Positions 46,941 through 58,670 of a stretch of 64,000 nucleotides of DNA are shown one piece after another. The stretch spans positions 1,860,001 to 1,924,000 of the forward strand of contig QPFY01000002.1 of NCBI GenBank assembly GCA_003665825.1, read 5' to 3'. The stretch comes from Microbotryum silenes-acaulis. Taxonomy: Eukaryota > Basidiomycota > Microbotryomycetes > Microbotryales > Microbotryaceae. Position 1 is the first letter of the stretch. Each line of letters opens with the position of its first letter. The position numbers and the translations under genes are program-made. The notes under the pieces are model-generated. The model did not search any database, was not told the origin of the DNA, and saw only the letters and a list, made by a program, of their open reading frames with translations.

Positions 46941-48295
46941 TCACTCCTTCCTGGTCAAGACCACGGTATTGAACTTGCCCGCCTCGGTGCACTTGACCGT
47001 GACCAAACCGGTCGCATCATCGACCGAGACTTCGGCTCCACCATCCCCTTCGATCGCCGCCTCGACACCGTCCTTGTAGAACTTTTTCACGTCCGTCTTG
47101 ATGTCAAAAATGCCGTCGGCGGAGGTGGTGAACGCGCAACGGTACTCGAGCGGACCGACACCTCCCCATGAATCGGGACCGGACATGTGTTCTGTCTGGA
47201 ACACGACCGAAGGCTCTTTGCCGTCATGGGGGATGACGTAAGGGGCGTGGCCGAGTTCGTAGTAAATGTCCCTCGCGCGACCGGTGCAGAGGGGGATCTC
47301 GACTGCGACTTTTTGAACCATCGCCAGGGGAATCGATCCATTCAACGAGATCTTGACAATGTAAGTCACCTTGAGGTCGCTGCCTTGAGGCAACAATTGC
47401 CATCCCGACACGGTCACCGTCGCTCGGGTCTTGCCCGACTGCTCGGGACCGTGTTCGTCATCGGTGACGGAAGCTTGCACGACGACAATTTCCTGGTTCA
47501 GTTCCAACGACTTGTAGTTCCTTTGGATACCAATGATATCACGAGGCCAGACAATCCAACCCATGCCGAGCATGGTCGTGTAGAACTCGTACGTGAAGCG
47601 GTTAAATCGACGGACCATGATGCCCGAATCGAATCGAGGGTCCCATCGCTTGCGCAATCCAGGCAGTTGAAGGATGGAAAGGAACTGTAGGGATCGATAA
47701 AGTAGGAATTTGTTGGTCAATATCGGTCCGGAGGCGCATACGAACCTCCTGTCGCCTATGGCCAGCCGAAGCCCTCCACGTGGTGTGTGGGGGCGGGCAA
47801 CTTGCGAAGCGCGAGATCGCAAATATGGGCTCACATCATCACTGGTGCAGTCCTTGACGATACATTCACCTCGGACGGTGGGGACGGCGTAGGCATCCTG
47901 TTGAAGAGCAGCAGCCGATCCGATTTAGGAGCGAGTAGGCGGGCATTTGAAGCCGGCGAAGTGGTGAGGTGGGGGGCACATGTTGCCGGCGGGCGACGAG
48001 TCACAACCGATGGGGCAACGAGAAAGGGAACGAGCAAGGGATTGACGATGATGAACACGGTCAGCATAAGATGCTACAGTACAGGGCAGTATGGTCGCAC
48101 TCTCCCACGACTCACATCGGGATCCGCCTTCCTGTGCAGCTGCACCTCGTTCGTCTCGCCAAAGTCCTCCCACCCGTCGGTCGAGGCTAGCTCTTCGAGG
48201 AAGAGCTTGTGCGCCGCTTCGAGTTCGGCTTCAAAGGGTGAGTCGGTAGGGTAGTCGCTGACAGCCGGCTGCACTGTCTCTTCGATGGTGGACAT
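46941..48295 (-). CDS. START-domain lipid-binding protein
   Basis: Likely a lipid transfer or sensing protein with a single START/SRPBCC fold. Model: complement of 46941-47684, 47835-47897, 48116-48295; 987 nt, 328 aa. Visible: N-terminal helix, GWEDFGETNEVQLHRK, then FLSILQLPGLRKRWDPRFDS and FYTTMLGMGWIVWPRDI, matching START core strands, and a C-terminal helix-rich part. No signal peptide or membrane span. A G22 tract lies at 48344-48365, about 50 bp upstream of the start codon, and a TCACGTGA at 48473-48480. Ligand unknown. Confidence 0.82.
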
Positions 48296-49218
48296 GGCTA
48301 GAGTGGTGCGGGACGTGGGGCTAAACGACTATGGGCGATGGAAGGGGGGGGGGGGGGGGGGGGGGAGTCAGAGAGGCCGAGTGCGAGCAACCGCCGCGAG
48401 CCCAAGCGATCGGCGACCGGCAACGGCGAAGCTGGCCGACTGCGTAATTGCGCCTCTCCGGGGTATGAAGAGTCACGTGACTTGGAAGACGATCCGATCC
48501 GAAAGGGGCCGCGCCCGTCTGAGTCACCAGTGCCCGCAAGCCAGATCCGACCTCGCAGCGGTGCGAGTGCCAGTACTCCTTTTCCTCGCCAGGGAGCGAT
48601 GGGAAGATGCGCTCCGAGACGATGTACTCTATTCCTATTAGACGAGGACGGGCAAACGGGTCACCATATGGCCATGTGTCGAATGTAGGCACCCGTCTGG
48701 CTCATCTTCCCCTTGGTCAGGTCGTTTCCAGGAATGTTTCTGCGCTCCGTGTCCGAAGCGTGAGCGAGCTCCTTTGCGATTGCAAACGCCTGACTGGTGG
48801 TGTGATAGAGGAGTAGGCGAAGATGTGTTGGCGCTAATTTTGATTTGAGGATGATGGCAAGTAGATGGCTCCCTGGGTGCGACAGCTCGATCTGGTCGGA
48901 AGGAAGCACATAGCGGTCGTTGGTGCCGCTTCCTTCCCTCCTGCCCGATCGATCGGGAAGAGTCAGAGGCCTGTGTCGTCACCGGTTTCGTCATGTCTGC
49001 AAGGCGCGAGCTGACCAACCACGAGTGCGTGCCATTAACTTTGAAATGCGATACAATACAGCCAAGCTAATCTAAAGCAACTTCGATCAAATAAGAGGCT
49101 AAACAGACCTGCGGCACTGAACGAAAATGATTGCTACGGAGAGATGTCGAGATGATGCGAAAGGTACAAAAAGGAACACAAAAACCTTGCTTATCGCTCA
49201 AAATATGGGAAATGGCAT
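48296..49218. other. Intergenic; promoter of START gene
   Basis: Contains the G22 tract and an E-box palindrome near the START gene. No other gene recognised. Confidence 0.5.
48344..48365. repeat. Mononucleotide G22 tract in promoter
   Basis: Uninterrupted poly-G about 50-70 bp upstream of the START-domain gene start codon. Length could vary or be a sequencing artefact. Confidence 0.85.
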
Positions 49219-52200
49219 TCAGTATGAGCAGCTGACCCACTCTCGACTACGAGCTGCAAGCCATACGGCGTGGTCCGCACTGAAAAAAAGACGTTCAGTC
49301 GCGGATTGGTTCGTAAAGGCGCGCTGATCTCGAAGCACGACGGTGCTTTGTGCGGCGACGTAGCGCACGTGCTGGGTAAAGGCGTCACTTCCTTCTGCAC
49401 ATCCATCGAGCACACGCGAGACGTCTTCAGCGCACGCGGCAAGCGTCGTCTCGGCAAAGCAGGTCGCGGCAATCCACGATCGGCGTTGTTTTGCCGAGAG
49501 ACCTGTCGGCAGGGCAGCGGCACAGCCCCCTGGAGATCCTGGTGCGAGGGGCGCACTTGAGTTGACGAGCGTTCCGGAAATAGTCGAAATGATGCGCTTG
49601 GTCTCTTCGAGTAGCCGGCGGGCTTGGACTTCGTTTTTACGTGTGACCAGCAACAGAGCGCGAGAAAGCATGTCGCTCGTCAACAGCTCCATTCGGCGTC
49701 TAATGATCTCGGGGTCTGAGCTCTTGGACGTCAGGCGGGCCGAAGGGGTGCCATCCGAGTTGACGATCGCGACTGTGAGAACTGTTGGAGAGTGAAGCCT
49801 GGAGAGGCTTATACCAGCTGCGGGATCACGATAGGCGGCGTTCACCTGTCGAGACCGTCGGGGAAAGCTTCGTGAGTCCCCTTATAGTCCCGAAGCAAGA
49901 ACCAAAAATGCCGAATCACACTCACCTCGAACAGCGCAATCTCGTCGGGCATGCTTTCATAGTCTCCTTCGGAACTGTTGTTTGACTCGTAAGTCTCTAG
50001 GACCGACGGGTTCATCCCCACATTTTGCAAGAAGAACGCGTCGGTCGCGTTGTTCGCCTCCGTTCGTGGAGGCGGTTTGCCTGTGGCCGCTGGCTCTCGT
50101 CCGGACTCGAAGCCGGAAAACGACATCTCAATTTCGATGAGCAGCTCTTTGCGTTCAGAGAAGCGTAGTTCACCAATGTCGACATCGACGTCGGTTCCGG
50201 CAGAGGAAACGATCGCGTTCGGCGCCCCCGACGCTTTCCGGATGCGCAGCCATCGCGTCTCGGGCACGGAGATGTGAAGCCGGACGTTCGTCGCTGCGAT
50301 ACTGAGAATGCCTCCGACACAACCCGCCATTGTTTCTCGTAGTTCGTAGAAGTCTTTGACGAACGTGTAGCTACCCCCTGTATGATTCGACAAGAGCCAG
50401 AGGGACGAAGGATCGTGGGAACGGCCCCAGCCAATGGTGTGGATCGGAACAGCCGTCGCTTCGGCTCGGGCCATGACGAGATCCATGTGCTGCTTCTGAG
50501 CTCCGTCCTTGCCGTCATTCATCAATATCATCCCCGTCAATGCGCTCTTGACCTTGCGCTGCAGCGTGATGTCGATCGCGACGTTGCACGCAGTGACGAC
50601 GTTCACTCGATCTTCCTGGTGCTCGACCAACGCTTCGCACTCGCCTCGACCTTTGCCGAGTTCGGCGACGACAGCATCCAGTCGCTTGCGTCCTTCCTGC
50701 TTGCCAACAGCGAGGAAGGGTGTCTTGCGCAACAGGCCTCGAGCACCGTCTCCTGCAGAAAATGTCACAACGGCAATGCGAGTTCGTGGGCCGACATTCT
50801 GGATAATGAAATCAAGCGTATTGCGCAGGATCCCGATCTTGAGATGATTCGGACCAGATACGGGTACTGAGAGAATGAGCATAAGGTCCAGTGAAGTAAA
50901 TTCTCGAGGGCCGGCGAGCGAGAGTGCTGCGACCGAGATATTAGATGGGTAGTCGCTCGACTGCGCACGAGTCCTCGGTCTGGGACTAGTCGATCCTTCC
51001 TCGGGAATCATGCACGATCCAACGGTCGAAGGTGCCGTTCCACCAGTGCGAGTGAAGCCCGATGAGGAGGAGGAACGATAACCTCCTGTTCCCCACGACT
51101 CTGCTGAACCTCCCGTACTCGAGTTGGACTCGTTGGAAGACGAGTTCACCATCGCGCGTGAGCGAGCCCCTGAGCTTGGTGCCGGTGGTGGCACGCTTTG
51201 CAAATGATAGTTGGGACTGGTTGGTAGCTTGTGGCGATTTATCAGTGAAGTCAGGTATTTTTGCCATCTTTCCAGCGTCATGCGGTCGCGGAACGTTAGC
51301 ACGACTGCGCAGTGATTGCAAGGTCTCGTCAGCTCACGGACTTCACCCGTCAGACCGCATAATTTCGATCAGACTCACATTCGTCAAGAGCATCGTCACT
51401 CATGATCACTGTCAGCGAGTAAGTGGTCATACTCGAGGTGTCGATCACCGAATCGATGTGTCGGACGTAGACGCGACCTTTGAGACGAAGTCTGTCGCCT
51501 TGACCTGACAAGCCATCAACGATCTTGTGCGCCAGGCCCCGCCTGTGCTCTTCGTTCACAAAGAGAATAGCCTCGGAGAAGAGCTGTAGAGCATCAGGCC
51601 GTCAGGCTGGGTCAGGTCTAATCATCGGCCGGTGTACTGGCCAAGGCTGCGGTCGGTGCTCACATAGACGAGGAAATCTCGGGTATTGGCGTCTTTGCGC
51701 ACGCTGATCAAGTTGAACAACTTCAGCGCGCCAAACTCATCGAGCGAGTGCCCCTTCCAATCCGTCATGCGCGTCTTCAGGTCTTGCACCTGCTCGTTCA
51801 TCTCATGGTTATCGTGCTCCGTGTTGGTCGCCGTCGTCGAGGCGAAGGCGAAGGCTGAGTGGATCGAGGACGGCGGAGACGACAGCGCTCTTTCAGGCGG
51901 ACCCATCCAAGACTGTCCCGAATTCGACCTTGAATGGCTAGCGTCTCCATGCGGCTGAGCGTACAACCCCGAACCACTCCGCGTATGAAGTGGAGGACCC
52001 TCTTCAAATGGACGTGGGGGGAGGTACGCCGATCTCGGGTCCGGCGTGGGCCAGCGCGAAGGCATCTCGATGGTGACCATGCAGGTCAGATGGTGCTTGT
52101 CAGAATCGTCCCGTCCTCCGCGCACAATGGCCGGATGCTCCGCGCGAACCGAGATTACAGGTTGTAAGATGTCTTGGCCGAGATGAAAGCCGCGCGGGCT

Positions 52201-53316
52201 GCGGCCACTGATTGAGGGAGCTGGTTTCGCGGTCGTCGAGCTCTCTCGTCGGCCGAGCAACGTACCACTACTGCTCGTGGTACCCTGGCTTGTACGAGCG
52301 GAGTGTAATGGTGTTTCGAGTTCCCTTCCGAGAGGGATCTGGACCAGATCGTCGTCTTCTTGACCGTGTTCGGAGCGACGGGAACCAAGAGCGGAAGATA
52401 GCATGCTGTCGGTGTCGCCACCGAGCGGTCCAGTCCCAGTAAGTGCCGCAAACTCTGCGAGAATTAGTCTATCTCGTCAGCATGTAGACTTCACGTCAAG
52501 GGAGTCAACTGGCAGACCACTCACTGTTCTTGCGCACCGGCCCGCTGCCACCCGATTCGTCCAATCTCATGTCAGACCGACATATGCCACACAGTCCCAG
52601 AGATGCTTTCCTCAGTCTTGCTTGTGTCACATCGCCGTACACCTGTCTGTGTCAAAGTGCGGATATTCGCCGGGTGAAGCGTTAGAATCGGGATTAGGCG
52701 GGACTGTCTCCTATCTACCACAAAGGGGGCTCGAGACACTCACCTAAAGCACTCGTGATCTGCATTGTTAGAAAGACAAAGGTTTCAGCTTCGAACTTCT
52801 TCTGCATGTAGAGCCATTGAATCCCGCAGATTCCGGCCCGAAGTCGTATATTCGCCGACTGCCCTGCCGGGACTTTTCAGCCCTCGCTGATCGGCGGTCC
52901 CCAACACCGAGCCATCGAACAGCCGAGGTGGAGCACTCACGTAGCTGATGGCCGCAGACTGGGGTCACATGCGCCTTTTCACCCTGCAAGCGATGGCTGA
53001 GGGGCTCCACACAGATGGGGCACTCCGGTCCCTCGTCGCCGTCGTCCGTGATCAGGAGTGACGACGAAGGCACCGCGGCGCCAGAGTTGAAATCCTGAAA
53101 GGGATGAACTTGACTAGAAGGATGCGCGGAAGAGCCGTTGACATTGTGTATCGACTTGACATGGTGGCTCATGGAAGAGTGGCCGTCACTCGTGCTGGGA
53201 CGGTTGCGGCTCCCAAACGTGGCCGCGATGAACCGTTGCGCGGTCGCGGCCGTGGAGCTGCCGGAGCTTGAGCGAGGGCGGCGCGGGAGGGCCGGCGAGA
53301 GGTACGGGCCAGACAT
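49219..53316 (-). CDS. RING-H2 / PH / vWA scaffold-like protein (Ste5/Far1 architecture)
   Basis: Model: complement of 49219-49845, 49926-51304, 51379-51583, 51664-52454, 52525-52646, 52744-52759, 52941-53316; seven exons, 3516 nt, 1171 aa. Order: Ser-rich N terminus; RING-H2 near residues 105-160 (CPIC ... CGHQLHHEC ... CGIC, exact C-X-H-X2-H-X2-C centre); low-complexity linker; PH-like domain near 430-510 (LRLKGRVYVRHIDSV, EFVLTFRDRMTLERWQKYL); Ser-rich linker; vWA-like domain from about 620 (LDLMLILSVP, RTRIAVVTFSAG, MILMNDGKDGAQ, IHTIGWG). The vWA metal site (DXSXS) is not preserved. The second exon is 16 nt and supplies one His and one Cys zinc ligand. RING, PH and vWA in this order is the architecture known for yeast Ste5 and Far1, scaffolds of the pheromone MAPK pathway; a mating-scaffold role here is inference. 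Start is the first ATG (MSGPYLSP). Confidence 0.82.
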
Positions 53317-55835
53317 TCTGCAGATCGACCGGCGGGCTGAGGGCGGGCGCTGATTGATTGACCCACGGGCGATTGAGGCGGCGCCACTGGTCAACGTCTG
53401 CACGAGCAAGTCGCTCGGGGGTGAACGCGAGCACTGTGTGACCTAGTGTAGCTGAGACAGCTAATGGGAGGAGGGAGAGAGGCGATCTGTGCGTCGAGTC
53501 GCTGAATAAATTGGCCCGGCGCACGGATTGTCTGGACAGAGGAGGTCCCGGCTCGCAGTAGTATCCGATTGCGTTCAGGGCCCCTATGTGCAGCCGCCCT
53601 AACCTGACCAAGAGAAGAGACATTTCAGGTAGGCATGACAACCTTGCCCTGATTATCACCATAGATGATCGGCGTGTCACCGGTGATACAATATTCATAC
53701 CGTGGTGGTTAGCGAGCAGACACGGTGAGCTTGAAAGCGCCGCGACGGTCTGTGCTCATAAGAGCGACATCACTCGCTCTCAGCTACGACAGGAGAGGGG
53801 GCATGAACTCCCGACCCGGTCCGCGCGGTTCAAGCTCGGTTCGAGATGGTCACACTGAGATTTCTCCTACAGCAAATAACTGGACCGACCCCTGATTCCC
53901 AAAGTGCCACCCACCACAGAGCTGGGCCAGATGGTAATCGCTTCAAGAGCATGTCACACCGCCAAGGGGGAGCTCGGTGTGTCTGTGAGGAGAGGTCTTG
54001 TTACCGATCTCTTGTACCTCGGGCGAGACATGCGGTGCTGCCCCTAATAGAGCCAGCCGGTGAAAGGGCGGCGGCGATGGCGGAAGACAAAGGGAAGAGA
54101 AGACTTGCGGCGGCACGCAGCTGTGCCGTCGGGAGTGGGAATGTCTAGCCGAACTACTAAGACATTGCGACACCGCTTTTTTCTTCAGAAATTTCACCCA
54201 TTCTCGGAATGGGCTCTAAATCATAATCATAGAGCGAGAGGTCCAAGAAACAAAAACATTAATTGAACCAGCCAATACTACTCCAATGTGTCTGCTCACT
54301 TTCTGATGCCAGCGGAGCTATGATGGCGTTTCCAGACAAATGCTGCGAGTATTAGTAGCACCGTCATTTGGATGTCTGGTCACGTGACAACGCTCCCTTG
54401 ACAAAGCTCCCGTGCGACGCCATGCGTCAGGCTGCCTCAGGCTGCGTCAGGCCGGCCGTCCCAAACAAAACCTGGCCCCGTCGTCGCGACCGTCCTTTCG
54501 CTCTCCCCAAGTTTTTTTCCACCTCGTCCCGTCACGCCTCAACAGGGTCTTCGATCCAAGTCTCGACTTGGCATGACGAGGCTCAGGGGTAGTGCTGGCT
54601 ATATGCTGGGCGAGGGAGAACGACCTCCTTTTGGGGCAAGGCCAGCTCTTCAAAGACGTTGATAGACGAGACGCGATGTCGGCCATTCACTCTTTGTGTT
54701 GGGCATGTCTTTGAACGTCCGGGTGCTGGCTATATTCTTCACTATTGTACTATAGGATGTGTATGTGCATTGTAGTCCCGTGTCGCATATGCGGAAGCCT
54801 CGACCTGGCCTTGAGGCTGCGAAGGCTGCGAAGCAGAGCTTTCTACTAGTATGAGCTGAGGTGGCAGGACCTGGGGTTCAGCTTTCCACTTGATGTCGTC
54901 GAAACTCACTAGCAATAGAATCTATGGTCCAAAAACAGCTGAACAGCTTTCAAAAAAACATCAGACCAGCTTTCAGGTGCTCTGCAGATTCGAAGCGGTT
55001 CACTCGAAGCCCGGGACGATACGACAAATTCGAGTGATCTCTCTCTACTAGCAAGTGAGTTTGTACAGTAAGTAAGTCACTTGCTTTCCGTCTTGCGATC
55101 TATCACCCCTGCACTTGCCGCGAGTCGGGCTTTCTCGATAACCGAACCCCAACTTACTGCAGCCTGAGCGTCGTTGCAGTGAATGCATCGGACGATCTAT
55201 GAAATTACGTGATGCCCGGCATGGAAGCAGATTTAATCAAGTGACAACATAGAGCACATCTTGTACAGCGTGAGGATCTTAAAGTCTGTTTTTTAAGTTT
55301 TACGCGTTTCACGTCAGGCGCCCCTGTTGAAGGCGGTTCAAGCTAGTTCAAGCCTGCTGCGTGCGCTTCCGCCGTCGACCATTGCCACCGAGCGCCGAAG
55401 CTCGGCGCTTAAACTTTCACCATCAGCACAAACAGTCTGTCTCACCTTTTCTGGGTCACACGTCGTATTCCTCATGGTCGACACCTTCAGGCGAACCGTC
55501 CATCGCCTACTACTAGTCGCCGCGCCGGCGCCGCCGCGGTGCGTTCACTGGCGATCTTCGCCAGTTCGGCAGCGAGTCGCACCTCGGGACCTTTCGATCT
55601 TCGGCCTCGAGCGAACGCGGTCGCCCCTAACGCCTTCATCCTCTTGAGTGAATGTGCCGACCTGGGCAATAGGGCACAAGTGGAGCAAGCGAGTCCAGCC
55701 TTTCCACCCTTGCTTCACGCTCGAGGCTGCCCGAGCTCTTCCCGTGACGTCGCGCCCAGAGTGACCCCGCACGGCGCTGGGGAGGAGTCGACACCGTACG
55801 AGCCGCGTAGAAGGGTGGACAGCACCTTCATTGAC
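53317..55835. other. Long intergenic region, no gene recognised
   Basis: About 2.5 kb between the RING/PH/vWA gene and the subtilase remnant. One TCACGTGA at 54380-54387. Open frames between 55327 and 55835 run into the subtilase remnant but have no recognisable domain. No RNA gene identified. Confidence 0.4.
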
Positions 55836-57560
55836 GCGCATGCATCTTACGCTTCCTTGCCCCACCAGCATGTGACCACTTTACTGGCAGCTGTAACGGA
55901 GACCGTCCCGGATGTCGTGACGAAGCACCCGTATCATTTGGATGCCTTCTGCGGTCTCAGCATCCGCGTCGGGGACATGATTTCTCAGGACGATCTAGCC
56001 AAGATTCCGGGAGTCAAAGTGGGTGTGACTCTTGTCTTGAAACACCATGCAAATCCCTTATGTACACCAAGAAAGTTTCCTTGCCGGCGAGTCCAGCAAG
56101 CGACTTCTCGTTGCCGAGGGTGGGGCTTCCAACGTATGGTCTACCGCAGAGCTACCTCAGGTCCTAAAGTCAGACGATGCCTATCGCGACGACACATCCT
56201 GCCCGCACACCATGACCGGCCTCCACAAGTTGCGGGTATCGCAATAAGACAAATAATATCTAATGCATACCAATTTCCGGGCACGTTGTGACAGGAGCTC
56301 CAGGCATGGAGATCACGGTCCGTCCCCCTAGCTAATATGAGATGCGCGCTCATTCCGTCGTTCTAGTGATCGCTGCAGGCGTGTCGCTGGGTGCTTACCG
56401 AGTTGTGAAGTGCCACGAGGAGGGCGCCCTGACCGACGACATAAAGGCGGCAATATTGCGCGCAATGGATGACAAGTGTGACGTAATCACAATGAGTGTG
56501 GCTTCAAATGATGGCACAGGGTCACCCAACGATGTGCCCGGCAAGCTCCTGCTCGCCGAGCTTGAGAAAGAGGGTGTCGTCGTGGTGGCCGCGAGTGGCA
56601 ACTCCGCGGAGGCAGAAGGGGGAATAGCTGACTCGCAGTATGCCTCTGCTGCCACGACCACCATCTCGGTAGGGAGTGTTGCAGTGAACAGACTACCACG
56701 GGCCTACGAACTCACGTCTGAAACGGGCGGTTATTCCCCGCTGCCCTACTTTTGGGGTGCCCATCACGTCGAGATTGCCGACTCGCTCAAAGTGATGCTT
56801 CTCAATGCACCCGAATCACATCACCAAGAAAGATTGGGATGATGAATCATCTCCGGGTATAATACTACGAGAACCGAACGAGGTGGCGACGAGCTACCGC
56901 GCTTTCGGGCTCATACTTTTTTTCTCGAATAGCCGTGGCTTGTCGCGCGAGCTTCCCACTTCACTCACCGTCTGTTGCCTCCAGTGTATTCGATGCACGA
57001 TACCATCGATCTTGTTTTCGCGAATGTCAGCTTCGTTCCCACGGTCCCTGTTGAGGTTGACAGCCTAACCATCGTATTAAACTTGTCGGCCGAAGAGTTT
57101 AATACGATGGTTAGGCTGTCAACCTCAACAGTCCCGACTGGCAACAATGCGGCGAACCCCGTTCTGCATCAGTCCCAGGTCCCCTCGGCTGCGGATCCAT
57201 CTCGACTTTACGACGCGACGCCGACCCTTGCGCTAGTTTGCGATATTCCATGGACTCTCCCAAGGGCCGGGGCGACGGGGAAGCTGGGCTGTACGATCGC
57301 GGGAACGCTGCTGCATACTTCACTTCGAGGCGAGTTCAAGGCGCGATTCGCAAAATCGACTGCGGACAAGATCGACCTCCCGGCCGACGCGCCTTACCGG
57401 TTCTTGTTGCGGTAAGTCTTGTCAAGCGCCCGAGCCTTCTCGGAAGAGCCCACTAATTCTATCTCCGATTCCAGACTGTTGAAAGTGAACGCCGATCCTC
57501 GTTTCGAGGCGAGCTGGGAGTCCTGGCTCAGTCCGCCGTTCCAATTCTCCAAGACACGCT
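55836..57560 (+). pseudogene. Subtilisin-like (S8) serine protease pseudogene
   Basis: Fragments of a fungal subtilase in order on the plus strand: propeptide-like HPYHLDAFCGLSIRVGDM and LAKIPGVK (about 55920-56020); HTMTGLHKL (about 56205); GVSLGAYRVVKCHEEG to AILRAMDDKCDVITMSVAS and VVVVAASGNSAEAEGG (about 56380-56700); and a C-terminal block PYRFLLRLLKVNAD and SWESWLSPPF spliced across an intact intron (about 57390-57560). The segments that should hold the catalytic Asp, His and Ser are missing, and frames change between blocks. A 34-bp inverted repeat (57049-57130) interrupts the C-terminal part. The gene cannot make an active protease. Confidence 0.8.
57049..57130. repeat. Perfect 34-bp inverted repeat (hairpin) in subtilase remnant
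   Basis: Arms 57049-57082 and 57097-57130 are exact reverse complements around a 14-bp spacer. GTCCC occurs directly outside both arms, like a 5-bp target duplication. No coding capacity. Either a tiny foldback insertion or an inverted duplication of host sequence. Confidence 0.92.
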
Positions 57561-57660
57561 CGCCACCGGTGCCGGCGTGAGCACTGTCAAGGTCGGATCA
57601 CACCACACTGTGGTGGCAGGTGCAGTGGCTGCCGGCTCTTGGTCCTGTAGAAGATGAATT

Positions 57661-58324
57661 TTGCGTTGTTTCCGTCGCACATGCATGAACGTACCTTATC
57701 ATTACATACCCCATGTGACAATGAAACCTTGGAACAATCTTCAGGTAGTTCTTGAAAGTCTTCCTGTCTGCCCAGTGCCTCGCGGCTAGTCCTACTATCC
57801 TACTATCCTACTTCCTACTATCTACTAAAGACGTAACGGGAGACAAAGAACGTCAAAGAACGAAAGACAAACCAACAGACAAACCATGTGGCGTGACGTC
57901 ATAATAGTTTCGCTACTGCAACAGCTCTCGGTCCAGCGTGTCCCCTGAGCCAGCTAGCGCTGTTTCAGAAAGGGTCGGCCGGCCACAGGCCGTTTCGCCC
58001 ACGTTCGCCGAGGTTCCATTTTCAATCAAAGCAGCGTGGCACATGACCCTCTGCTTCCCGACGCAGACTGAGACGACCTGTTTTGCGAGTCTACCACATC
58101 GTAGCGTACTTTCTTCAATCATCCAGTTCCTGCCACTGCCGAGATGTCATCGTCTCCTCTACAACAACCTTCACGGAGAGCAGAGGGGCAGCCTGTAGTT
58201 CGTTTGTCGTCCCACGCGACTCTGCCGGCTGCAACGAAAGTACGGTACGTTACAGCGGGTCACCGTGGTGAGGAGGCGCGCGGAGCGCGCCGCCGAACCT
58301 AGTATTATTATATGGAAAATGGGT
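57661..58324. other. Intergenic left of the TIR element
   Basis: Contains short tandem repeats (CCTACTAT-type units at about 57788-57825) and a GC hairpin at about 58275-58291. No gene recognised. Confidence 0.5.
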
Positions 58325-58670
58325 TAATGCCGCGAGCAAATGGTGCAATTACCAATTACGCGGGCGCGTTTACCCCCGAAGCTTGACGCATCTACCCCGG
58401 TAGTAAGGTGCAAAGTTCACTTACAAATGGTGCATTCTTCGCGCAAGTTTGGTGCGTTTGCTCCGGAAGAAAGGTGCGTTTACCAATTAAGGATGGTGCA
58501 TCTACCACGTAGCTGGGCAATCCGCTGTATCTCGTGTAGTATGCCATGTATCACACTGAAACTTGACGAGTACTTTTACATGACCACCAAGTACGTCCAC
58601 ACTTGGTAAGAAGCACTCTCACCAGGACCTCATGTAGTTGGAAATCGTGCCTGCACCCCCGGCTCTCGTC
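58325..58670 (+). repeat. Left terminal inverted repeat
   Basis: Mirror of 61450-61803. Six GGTGC-containing units occur in about 180 bp. A 90-codon open frame in it recurs in the other TIR and is a by-product of the repeat, not a gene. Confidence 0.88.

Noticed and set aside
53800..53860. Possible tRNA-like GGTTC motif
   Set aside because: No matching acceptor stem or A-box could be found around it.
58340..58609. 89-codon open frame repeated at 61520-61720 on the other strand
   Set aside because: The identity of the two frames is explained by the terminal inverted repeats; no domain is present.
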